From Phormidesmis priestleyi (GTDB lineage: Bacteria; Cyanobacteriota; Cyanobacteriia; Phormidesmidales; Phormidesmidaceae), in assembly GCA_003242115.1 (NCBI GenBank), contig QBMP01000039.1, positions 1-20,474 on the forward strand: DNA of 20,474 nt. Direction: 5' to 3'. Each line of letters starts with the position of its first letter. Within the stretch, counting starts at the first letter, position 1. Position numbers and translations under genes: made by a program. The notes below the pieces were generated by a model. The model had not been told where the DNA came from. It saw nothing but the letters and a program-made list of their open reading frames with translations, and searched no databases. Positions 14,281 to 20,474 of this stretch are shown here, piece after piece.

Positions 14281-16389
14281 ATGAAGCTTAACCCTCACAT
14301 CGTTTTCTCTAGCCTTGGCTTAGCCTTCAGCCTGCCTTTATTGTTTATCCCTAACGTTCCTGCCATCTTTGCCGGTGGCATGGGTACAGCCGGTGCCGGT
14401 GGCTATCTAGCCGCGAATGTCGCCTTAGCCGCCGATACCCGCAAACGTCAAAAGGAAATTTCTGATAAAACCCGCCAGATCGATACCAGAGAACACGAAC
14501 TATCAAGCCGGTTCAAATCCGCAACGGCTGATCTCAATCGTCAACTTAATCAGGCAATTGCTGAGCGCGATCGCACTGCCTTAAGTGCCAAAGCTCACGT
14601 AACTGCCATCGAAGCCCAGCGCCGTCATTTGCTCGATGAAGCCAAAGCCGCTATGGGTGATGAGCTGCGCCGTGAGTTTGAGGCAGAATATCAGCGCCGG
14701 TTTGAGCAGTCCACCGCAGACTTTAGCCGCCGGGGTGATGAGTTCTATCACGCTGAAGGTGAGCTATGTGATCAGATTGAAGTCCTGCAAGCGGTACTGG
14801 CTCAGAATGAAACCTATCTGCGTGAGGAGTTCGGGAAAGAAGTCAACGCCCGCGCCGATAACTTCGCCGGTCGCTATCAAACCTTGCAAGGTCAACTAGA
14901 AAAGTACGGTCAAGTAATCCAGACGGCCAGCTCGGAAGCAATAGAGGATTTGAGGCAAAAAGACCTGATGATTGCCAAGCTCCAAGGACAGGTAGAGCTA
15001 CTGAACGCGCCTAGAAAATATCGGGGCAACTCGCAAGATGACAAGACGGCTAACAAAATCCTAGAGTTCTTCCTAAAGCGCTCGGTAGCGGTAGAGGCCG
15101 AAGACTGGGAACGTAAACTTAACCAGCTCATCGTCTGGCTATATCCCAAAGATGCCGCCCTGCCACAGCTTCAATTACTCATGGATGAATTGCAGCAAAG
15201 CTTGGGGCTATACGCCCGCCCGTCTGTCGAGATTGACCGTAGCTGCTTCAAAATCGTCTGTGATACCGATGCCAAAATCTCAATCAAAGCCACCATCACA
15301 GAGCCGCCTTTAAGCCGACTTGAGCGGGCAATCAGTGAGGCTATTCACGTTCGTATCGCCGCGCCGTCTGGTAGCGGTAAGTCGGTGCTACTTGGCAACC
15401 TAGTCAACTATCTGACTGAGAACTACCTAAGCAGCTATCAGCTTTACGATCCCAAAGTTACGGCTCGTAAGGTATGGGGAAATCTCACCCCTACCTACTA
15501 TTCAACCGACTGCCTACCGGCTTTATTCAGCTTGGCTAAAGAGTGCCTAAAGCGAATCGACTTGTGCAAAGTAGCCGCCGAAAACGATAAGCCAGCGCCA
15601 GACTTTAACCCTGAGTTTCACATTATTGATGAGCTTGAGTTTATGTACGGCTTGGTGGATATCATCGGCGATAGTGCCTACACATCTAAGAAGTTCGCAA
15701 CCAACGTAAAGGCCGGTTTGAAGGTAGGCCGTGAGCATAAAATTAAGCTGCTTTTCGTCACTCAATCGGCACTGTGTTCTGATGTGAATTTGAAGAAAAA
15801 CGACTTCTTTAATACCACTAGCCTATTCCTTGGTCAAACGATTATGGAAGCGTTAGACAGTGATTTGATGAGTGCAGTGAGTACTCAGAAGAAAGCCATC
15901 TTACGAGCTGAATACAAAGCCCGTTTAGCCCGTGGCGATAAGTACACAATCCTGGTATATGAGCCTGAAAAACCTACCGAGGCTTGGCTATGTGCGGCTC
16001 CCTCACCAGGGCATTATGCAGCCCTCGCCACCGCTAGCACTGCCAATACCGCCCAAAATGAAAACACTGATTTAGGGGGAGTAGACGCCCGCACGTCCGA
16101 AGGTGCTAAATCGGGTGAATCCCTCGCAGGTCAAGGGGTGCCACAGAAAAGCTCAGGCGAACTCAACACGCCCAAAAATGCCGACAGCACGCCCGCAGCA
16201 CTCGATGGGAACTCGTTGGAAGTTCTACTAAGACAGGGTACGCATTGCCCTGACTGTGGCCACCATTCAGCTAGCTACAGCCAGCGCCAACCTAACGGCT
16301 TAGGCAACGTTCGGCTCAAGTGCAAAAGTGACGAATGCAGCCCAAATAAACGCAAGCCAAAAACGTTTAGTTGGCAGGTAAGTAAGTAA
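14281..16389 (+). CDS. Membrane-anchored FtsK/HerA-like DNA translocase ATPase
   Basis: This 702-residue protein has an N-terminal hydrophobic region (residues 7-50, one or two membrane helices, Gly-rich turn), a long coiled coil (about 55-240), a P-loop ATPase and a C-terminal zinc ribbon. Walker A is IAAPSGSGKSVLLGN (359-373), Walker B is FHIIDE (446-451), and a later strand LLFVTQSA (490-497) matches the sensor TQ found in FtsK-type motors. C656, C659, C681 and C686 form the zinc ribbon. The HVRIAAPSGSGKSV context is like FtsK/SpoIIIE proteins. The likely role is moving double-stranded DNA at the membrane, in plasmid segregation, telomere-junction clearance or conjugative transfer. No relaxase or type IV secretion gene is visible, which weakens classical conjugation. 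It ends the eight-gene operon, before a shared terminator. Confidence 0.8.
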   Translation: MKLNPHIVFSSLGLAFSLPLLFIPNVPAIFAGGMGTAGAGGYLAANVALAADTRKRQKEISDKTRQIDTREHELSSRFKSATADLNRQLNQAIAERDRTALSAKAHVTAIEAQRRHLLDEAKAAMGDELRREFEAEYQRRFEQSTADFSRRGDEFYHAEGELCDQIEVLQAVLAQNETYLREEFGKEVNARADNFAGRYQTLQGQLEKYGQVIQTASSEAIEDLRQKDLMIAKLQGQVELLNAPRKYRGNSQDDKTANKILEFFLKRSVAVEAEDWERKLNQLIVWLYPKDAALPQLQLLMDELQQSLGLYARPSVEIDRSCFKIVCDTDAKISIKATITEPPLSRLERAISEAIHVRIAAPSGSGKSVLLGNLVNYLTENYLSSYQLYDPKVTARKVWGNLTPTYYSTDCLPALFSLAKECLKRIDLCKVAAENDKPAPDFNPEFHIIDELEFMYGLVDIIGDSAYTSKKFATNVKAGLKVGREHKIKLLFVTQSALCSDVNLKKNDFFNTTSLFLGQTIMEALDSDLMSAVSTQKKAILRAEYKARLARGDKYTILVYEPEKPTEAWLCAAPSPGHYAALATASTANTAQNENTDLGGVDARTSEGAKSGESLAGQGVPQKSSGELNTPKNADSTPAALDGNSLEVLLRQGTHCPDCGHHSASYSQRQPNGLGNVRLKCKSDECSPNKRKPKTFSWQVSK

Positions 16390-16421
16390 AGCTAGCAGGA
16401 AATTATTAGTTTTTTTGAGAC

Positions 16422-16451
16422 AAAAAACGGGCAATTATCGCCCGCTTTTTT
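16422..16451. terminator. Bidirectional intrinsic terminator
   Basis: AAAAAACGGGC, a 7-nt loop and GCCCGCTTTTTT form a GC stem flanked by A and T runs on opposite sides. It therefore can terminate the plus-strand ATPase operon (stop 16387-16389) and the minus-strand partition operon (last stop at 16496), which converge here. Confidence 0.82.
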
Positions 16452-16455
16452 GTGC

Positions 16456-16505
16456 CTAAATACTTAGATAACTAAATAATTGATTATCTAAATAGCTAAA
16501 TATTG
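16456..16505. promoter_or_regulatory. AT-rich partition-type box cluster, left of par operon
   Basis: The sequence contains CTAAATA, ACTAAATAATTGATTATC (16471-16488), TCTAAATAG and CTAAATA repeats. CTAAATAATTGATTAT (16472-16487) is identical to the centre of the 46-bp palindrome at 17728-17773. The cluster overlaps the end of the ribbon-helix-helix gene. Its presence on both sides of the partition operon supports a role as centromere-like sites for the encoded DNA-binding protein. Confidence 0.6.
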
Positions 16506-16798
16506 GGCGCATTTTTCTGAAGCCAAAGCCGTATTCCTTCCGCCGCAATCGCACTCATTTCTTCCCCGGTGATGGCGCTACCTATCTTTAGCTTTTGATG
16601 CAGTTCTCTAGGCAGATAGACGCCGATTTGAACATAATCAGGGTTTTTGGATTTGGGTACTTGCTTGGTAGCTTGGGGCTTGCTTTTTGCTTTAGCTTCC
16701 GTTATTTCCTTGACCTCATTAACGGCTGTAGTTGGTGCTTTCTTGTCGCTGCTACTTAACCCGCTCATTAGTCCGCTGAAACGATTTTCACTACTCAT
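16496..16798 (-). CDS. Ribbon-helix-helix DNA-binding protein (partition partner)
   Basis: In this 100-residue protein the first half is a flexible Lys/Ser/Ala-rich tail. The C-terminal half is a ribbon-helix-helix domain: strand YVQIGVYLP (about 55-63), helix RELHQKLKIGSAITG (64-78) and helix EEMSAIAAEGIRLWLQK (79-95). Architecturally it is like ParG-type proteins, which bind the centromere and stimulate ParA with their N-terminal tail. It is the last gene of the parA operon, overlapping the upstream gene by ATGA, and clusters of a repeated AT-rich box flank the operon. It probably binds those boxes, both segregating the plasmid and repressing parA and possibly the divergent resolvase gene. 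Confidence 0.78.
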   Translation of the reverse strand: MSSENRFSGLMSGLSSSDKKAPTTAVNEVKEITEAKAKSKPQATKQVPKSKNPDYVQIGVYLPRELHQKLKIGSAITGEEMSAIAAEGIRLWLQKNAPNI

Positions 16799-17037
16799 GC
16801 TACGAATGCCCCTTGCTTATTGAGCGGGACAATTATCAGCGGAGCTTTATTGTGTACATCATCAGACTCGCAAGTTCGAGTCAAGATCCTCGCTACATCG
16901 TTTAGCAGTTCGACAGGATCACTTTGGATACAACTCGACCCACATTTGGGGCAACTAATAATTGGAATACTTTGGGGCAGTGCTTCAGCAAATCTGAAGC
17001 CGCAACTGACTGAAGTAGTTATTTTGAACTTAGCCAT
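16795..17037 (-). CDS. Small Cys-cluster protein in the par operon
   Basis: This 80-residue protein begins MAKFKITTSVSCGFRFAEALPQ and carries a CPKCGSSC knuckle (about 29-36). With C12 (in SVSCGF) this could bind a metal or be a half zinc ribbon. The overlaps with parA (8 bp) and with the ribbon-helix-helix gene (ATGA) make it a fixed part of the three-gene operon. I know of no standard third gene of this kind in ParA/RHH systems, so its role is unknown. It may bridge or modulate the ParA-centromere complex. Confidence 0.65.
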   Translation of the reverse strand: MAKFKITTSVSCGFRFAEALPQSIPIISCPKCGSSCIQSDPVELLNDVARILTRTCESDDVHNKAPLIIVPLNKQGAFVA

Positions 17038-17623
17038 TTTTCAAAATTTCCTCACCTACTTTTTGATAGCAATTCCAGGCAATTCCAGCCATGCGATCAC
17101 CTGTAACTTTATTAACCGACACACCCTGTTCAGCCGCTTTTTTGAAAGCGTCAAGCTGCCTGATATCAGTCGAAAATACGGGTAAGTCTGCTGACTCTAA
17201 AGCTGCTCTAGCTTCAGCCCCTCGTTTACTCGGCTTAGCTGGAACGATAGTGAGCAGCACTCTAAATATTTGCTTATCTAAATAATCAACCATCTGAAGC
17301 ATGGCACCCATAGCCAAAGCATCCGGGCTAGTAGGCACTATCAGCAGGTCACAGCCGCCCGCTAGCGTCGCCAGTTCTTCAACGCTGGGCCTTGCTGGGG
17401 TATCTATAACGATATGTTCAGCATTGCGCGAAAACTTCACCGCTTGCCCTTCATCACAAACTTGAAAATCAAAGCCGCCGGTACCACTCCATTGCAAAGC
17501 CGAACGGTTTAGATCGCCATCGACTAAAAGCGTAGGTGCATCGGTTTGTAAAAACTCTGCCAGATGTATTGCGGTGGTTGTCTTCCCAACGCCCCCCTTA
17601 AAACTTGCCACGGTGATAATCAT
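17030..17623 (-). CDS. parA: ParA-family partition ATPase
   Basis: This 197-residue protein has the deviant Walker A of the ParA/MinD family (SFKGGVGKTTTAIH, residues 7-20, with the signature lysine K9), a Walker A' strand (LLVDGDLNRSAL, 33-44) and Walker B (IVIDTPA, about 71-77). It is short and has no N-terminal helix-turn-helix, as in type Ib ParA proteins, which pair with small ribbon-helix-helix partners; such a partner is encoded two genes downstream. It moves plasmid copies by forming ATP-dependent gradients on the nucleoid. A copy of the AT-rich box (TTATCTAAATAATCAA) lies inside its coding region at about 17273-17288. Confidence 0.92.
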   Translation of the reverse strand: MIITVASFKGGVGKTTTAIHLAEFLQTDAPTLLVDGDLNRSALQWSGTGGFDFQVCDEGQAVKFSRNAEHIVIDTPARPSVEELATLAGGCDLLIVPTSPDALAMGAMLQMVDYLDKQIFRVLLTIVPAKPSKRGAEARAALESADLPVFSTDIRQLDAFKKAAEQGVSVNKVTGDRMAGIAWNCYQKVGEEILKNG

Positions 17624-17653
17624 TGCCCTTTCTCAATGTTTCTAGGATTCTAC

Positions 17654-17701
17654 AGCTATCTAAATAATTCAATACTTGGTTATTGAGTTATTTAGATAGC
17701 T
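17654..17701. promoter_or_regulatory. Long inverted repeat in the parA-resolvase intergenic region
   Basis: AGCTATCTAAATAATTCAAT-A (17654-17674) and TATTGAGTTATTTAGATAGC-T (17681-17701) are 21-bp arms with one mismatch and a 6-bp gap (CTTGGT). Both arms carry the same TATCTAAATAA box as the palindrome at 17728-17773. It starts 30 bp upstream of the parA start, placing it over the likely parA promoter, so it is a candidate operator and centromere site. Confidence 0.8.
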
Positions 17702-17727
17702 AATTGTCTAAAACAATCAGCTATCTA

Positions 17728-17773
17728 AATAATTGGATATCTAAATAATTGATTATTTAGATATCCAATTATT
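17728..17773. promoter_or_regulatory. 46-bp near-perfect palindrome; candidate resolvase target or parS
   Basis: Left arm AATAATTGGATATCTAAATA-AT (17728-17749) and right arm ATTATTTAGATATCCAATTA-TT (17752-17773) are exact reverse complements, 22 bp each, separated only by TG at the centre. It ends 61 bp before the telomere-resolvase start codon and overlaps a probable -35 hexamer of that gene. Hairpin telomere targets of known resolvases are palindromes of this length beside or near the resolvase gene. However, its half-box is repeated nearby and flanks the par operon, so parS/operator is an equal or better reading. The asymmetric centre also counts against a resolution site. Confidence 0.75.
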
Positions 17774-17800
17774 GGCACCAGGGGACAAGTTATATTATTA
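17772..17800 (+). promoter_or_regulatory. Likely promoter of the resolvase gene
   Basis: TTGGCA (17772-17777) fits a -35 box, and the TATATTATTATAGG tract (17791-17804) supplies -10 hexamers at spacings of 15-19 bp (TTATTA at 17 bp). The -35 touches the right end of the 46-bp palindrome, so a protein bound there would block transcription of the resolvase gene. Confidence 0.5.
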
Positions 17801-17834
17801 TAGGAACAAGTTAAGTGCTTGAGAGATTCCCACG

Positions 17835-19487
17835 ATGCAAGTTATCGAGCCGATTACGATTGACACTTTTAAGCCATACGCCAAGCTCGGTAAAAGCAAT
17901 GGAAAAGTTCAAGACCGTATCTGCGGTCTGCTTTTCCGCCTGATCCAGACCACTAGCCCTGCTAAGGTAAAACAGCTTTGTCTAGACGAAGTGGCTTGGC
18001 TTGAGTCTGAATACAGCAATTCCAATACGCGAACTAGCTATATTACGGCTCATCGAAAAGCGCTGAAAGCTTACTTTGATGAGTTCCCGCCGCCCGCTAA
18101 TTTGCTGAGTGAGTATAAGGGCACTCGCCAACATTTAGCGCTCTGTCATCTATTTGCTGCTGCTGAGGACTACGCCCAAAAGTCAGCGGGTACTAAAGAG
18201 AAGACTGCAAAGCAGCGCGACAACCTAATTGGCTTTGATGCTGCCGCCGCGATCGCCATCACCGAAGAATTAATGCAATCTAACGATTGGCGTAAGCTAG
18301 CAGCCGGTTTGATTATGGCTAGTCAGTCCCGGCCTTCAGATATGCTCAAGTCTGGAGAGTTCAAAGCCGTCAGCAAATACAAGCTTTTATTCACAAGCCG
18401 CGCTAAAAAGAGAGGCAAGGCTGTTACAGGTGAAATATTCTGCTTGGTAGAGGCTGTGACATTTATTGATGCTCTTAGCTGGTTGCAGCGTGATGCCGAT
18501 GTGATGGAGCTGCAAAACTGGACACTTGCAGAAATCGACAGCGGTAAAAACAAAACTTTGAATCGCACCGTTAGACAAGTCTATGGTGATGTGATTCCGG
18601 TGCCCTTTGGTGAAGTTGAGCTAAGCTGCAAAAACTTACGCGCCGCCGGGGTGAACGCCGCCTATTGGCTTCATGGTCGCGACAATCAGAGCATAGGGCG
18701 CTTTGCTGAGCTTCAGCTACTGCACGACAATTCCGGTGCGGCTGCGAACTATGAGGACTACTACGCCGCCGATGCTAGCGGTAAGCGCCTGCAACAGGTC
18801 GGCATTTTAAAAGATGAGCCGCTAGGCACGAAGCCCCAAAGTGAGCAGCGTAGCTCTATCAGTGTTGACGCTCAACTCAGAGATATGATCGCCGATGCTG
18901 TGCAATGGGGTGAGGGGAGTCACGCCGATAGACTTGAGCGCATCATTGCAAGGGCGCATCAGGCTGATAAGTTAGAGCGACAGTTAGCCCGCGAGTGTGA
19001 AAAACGACAGCGGCTAGAGTTCGAGCTGAGACGGCTAAAAGCGGCTAACGCTGATAATTCCGATACGGAATATAAGCCGATTGAAGAACATGAATTTATC
19101 AGGTTAAAGAAGCCAGCAGCCGAGGTTAAGCCCGCCGCCACTGATGAGCCTACCGGCTTTGATTGGCGCAATGTTCCTAATGCTGAGCTAAAGGGGAATC
19201 GCCGCCGTGATGCCTATGCTGAAAAGCTGCGCCGGTCTGTAGAGGCTATTCAGGAATATAACGTAGGCCGTGAGCTGGTAGAGCAGTATGCAATCAATAG
19301 CTCATCGTTGCGACAGATGACTAAGGTTAAGCCCGATAAGGTCAAAGAATGGATGGATGAGCGCAATGCTGGGTTAGGTAGCTACAGCAACGCTCAAGGC
19401 CACAGCTATCAGCAGAATAAAGGCAAAGCCGACATTCGTACCGTCATCAAGTGGAGTGAGGCCGCTTACGGCGCTTATGAGTGGTAA
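17835..19487 (+). CDS. Telomere resolvase (protelomerase) family protein
   Basis: This 550-residue protein is in the size range of protelomerases (about 440-640). These enzymes cut a palindromic replicated telomere and reseal each end as a covalently closed hairpin. The catalytic pattern is complete: R166 (SQSRPSDMLKSG), K191 25 residues later (TSRAKKRGK), K266xxR269 (SCKNLRAAG), H297 (LLHDNSGAAA) and Y306, nine residues after the histidine. As I recall, TelK uses R275, K300, K380xxR383, H416 and Y425, so the 25- and 9-residue spacings and the K in place of the integrase HxxR histidine agree. Residues 365-405 are coiled coil. The tail (about 455-550) holds a helix-turn-helix-like YAINSSSLRQMTKVKPDKVKEWM. 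It is divergent from parA with a 46-bp palindrome between. Remote relation to ordinary tyrosine recombinases remains the alternative. Confidence 0.85.
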   Translation: MQVIEPITIDTFKPYAKLGKSNGKVQDRICGLLFRLIQTTSPAKVKQLCLDEVAWLESEYSNSNTRTSYITAHRKALKAYFDEFPPPANLLSEYKGTRQHLALCHLFAAAEDYAQKSAGTKEKTAKQRDNLIGFDAAAAIAITEELMQSNDWRKLAAGLIMASQSRPSDMLKSGEFKAVSKYKLLFTSRAKKRGKAVTGEIFCLVEAVTFIDALSWLQRDADVMELQNWTLAEIDSGKNKTLNRTVRQVYGDVIPVPFGEVELSCKNLRAAGVNAAYWLHGRDNQSIGRFAELQLLHDNSGAAANYEDYYAADASGKRLQQVGILKDEPLGTKPQSEQRSSISVDAQLRDMIADAVQWGEGSHADRLERIIARAHQADKLERQLARECEKRQRLEFELRRLKAANADNSDTEYKPIEEHEFIRLKKPAAEVKPAATDEPTGFDWRNVPNAELKGNRRRDAYAEKLRRSVEAIQEYNVGRELVEQYAINSSSLRQMTKVKPDKVKEWMDERNAGLGSYSNAQGHSYQQNKGKADIRTVIKWSEAAYGAYEW

Positions 19488-19501
19488 ATGCACTACACAA
19501 A

Positions 19502-19671
19502 CTACGTAGCCTGATTGACTGACAAAACATGCATTAAAAATGCTGAACCCCTTTTATATCAGTACTTTCAGCTCAGTCATAGGCGTAATCGCCCGATTTA
19601 GCCTGAAATCCTTACAGAGAGGGGCTTTCAGAAGTTTTTGTCAAACTTTTGTCAGTCAATCAGCTACGTAG
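19502..19671. repeat. 170-bp inverted-repeat element after the resolvase gene
   Basis: CTACGTAGC then TGATTGACTGACAAAA (19502-19527) is repeated in inverted form as TTTTGTCAGTCAATCA then GCTACGTAG (19647-19671). The arms are perfect except for one extra C in the left arm. The 119-bp interior contains its own hairpins: GCATT-AAA-AATGC (19531-19543), GGCG-TAAT-CGCC, TTTCAG...CTGAAA, and CCCCT...AGGGG. Thus the whole unit folds as nested stems. It begins 15 bp after the resolvase stop. It could be a structured RNA or terminator, a MITE-like element, or a recombination site (the ends are the palindrome CTACGTAG). No target duplication is apparent. Confidence 0.72.
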
Positions 19672-19744
19672 CTCATAACTAAGGGGTTTAATCTTGTCTA
19701 ATCGTTGCTTAAACAAAGCGTTGGCAATTAACAATAATTCGCTC

Positions 19745-20022
19745 CCATTTAATTGAATTCCCTAGCGAGTGAGGAGATTCAGTTTCTCGTGAGTCTCATA
19801 GAAGAAGCACAGGAAAAGCACTGAAAAAATTTCCATTCAATTAGTTTCTCAACGAATGGGGGAGGGATATTTTTGTACGGGAGAGAAAAAACTATATTCT
19901 CGAATCCCTTGGGTTTCCCCAGCGAGTGGGAAGTTGTGGAAGAGCCTGTAGCAAGGATAGCAAATTTCTATGCTTTTTGAGTAGGTTTCCATGAAAATGG
20001 TTTCCCCATTGAGTGTGGAGAG
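19745..20022. repeat. Four degenerate 34-bp CRISPR-like repeats
   Basis: Four 34-bp copies start at 19745, 19833, 19902 and 19989. They share the plan CCATnnAATnGG, then TTTCCCCAnCGAGTGnGGAG; the second half is a partial hairpin (TTCCCC...GGGGAA). The segments between them are 54, 35 and 53 bp and unrelated. On the minus strand this looks like cyanobacterial CRISPR repeats that begin with a CCCC...GGGG stem and end in ATTGAATGGAAAC. The copies differ at many positions and no cas gene is in the window, so this is at best a decayed array. The other non-coding sequence from 19672 to 20250 shows no gene. Confidence 0.42.
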
Positions 20023-20250
20023 TTCTATTTTTTACCCAACGGTAGCAATGTGTCTGGCCACCATTTGCGAGCAACCATCAAATTAGAACCTATCACCTCA
20101 AAAAAACCACCCAAAAAAGCTGAACCCATTACCTATAGATCTTTCGAGAGACCCAACTAACCCTTAAGCATTTCAGCCCCATTCTCCATCTCCCAGGATC
20201 AAACCACAATTGCTCTGGAGCTAACCTACTTATTTAAGCCCACACCCCGC

Positions 20251-20282
20251 CCGCTAGCTCTCCACAACTGAGCGGTTTTTTT
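20251..20282 (+). terminator. Terminator-like hairpin at right edge
   Basis: CCGCT (20251-20255) pairs with AGCGG (20271-20275), with a second inner pairing GCTC/GAGC possible, followed by seven T residues. It fits a plus-strand terminator, but no gene ends nearby, so what it terminates is unclear. From 20283 to the end I see no supported feature beyond a weak 7-bp inverted repeat (TGTCTAT...ATAGACA, 20435-20467). Confidence 0.5.
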
Positions 20283-20474
20283 CGTGCGCTGTGCTGGGTG
20301 CTTGCTGCTGTACCTGTTGAGATCGCACACTCAGCCAGTCTCAAAAACAGTGTTGCAGAACTTTAGTAGAGGTGAATATCTTAAACTGAAGTTATGCATT
20401 TGGCACTGGTTCCGTCAAGTGGGACAGGATAAAGTGTCTATATACATAGGATAGGAGATAATAGACAGCGAAAA

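Noticed and set aside
17835..19487. Ordinary plasmid tyrosine integrase
   Set aside because: The KxxR in place of HxxR, the 25-residue R-to-K spacing and the 9-residue H-to-Y spacing fit protelomerases better; a typical integrase has HxxR and usually a shorter chain.
20435..20467. Weak inverted repeat at the window end as a telomere
   Set aside because: Only 7-bp arms with a 19-bp gap, unlike the long palindromes near the resolvase, and the window edge need not be a replicon end.

Overview
The window looks like part of a cyanobacterial plasmid, possibly a linear one. The cyanobacterial octamer GCGATCGC (HIP1) occurs at least eight times (for example near 547, 10598, 12731, 14567 and 18249). 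The replication gene resembles the CyRepA family of cyanobacterial plasmid initiators. Replication, partition, recombination and maintenance genes are present. I see no rRNA, tRNA or chromosomal housekeeping gene.

Layout. 213-3692 (minus strand): a PIN-domain toxin with its antitoxin, then a large MmeI-like adenine DNA methyltransferase. 3693-5651: about 2 kb without an intact gene but very structured. It holds three unrelated tandem arrays that all have an 11-bp period, four copies of a dispersed repeat, two terminator hairpins and two decayed fragments of a telomere-resolvase C-terminus. 5652-9565 (minus): a CyRepA-like primase/helicase initiator, translationally coupled to a small zinc-finger ORF. 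9864-11178 (minus): a three-gene overlapping operon headed by an XRE-type regulator, divergent from the next operon across a palindrome-rich operator. 11379-16389 (plus): eight genes of mostly unknown function, ending in a membrane-anchored FtsK-like DNA-translocase ATPase. 16496-17623 (minus): a partition operon (ParA, a small Cys protein, a ribbon-helix-helix protein) with a shared AT-rich box on both sides. 17835-19487 (plus): a 550-residue protein with the full catalytic pattern of a hairpin telomere resolvase (protelomerase). 19488-20474: about 1 kb of non-coding sequence with a long inverted repeat and four degenerate CRISPR-like repeats.

The most interesting reading is a cyanobacterial replicon that makes or once made covalently closed hairpin ends. 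It carries a telomere resolvase, a 46-bp near-perfect palindrome 62 bp upstream of its start codon, a partition system next door, an FtsK-like translocase, and relics of other resolvase genes near phased repeat arrays that may be the origin or centromere. The resolvase assignment rests on clear residue spacing. The linear form, the role of the palindrome and the role of the arrays are inferences. The palindrome may instead be a partition site or operator.
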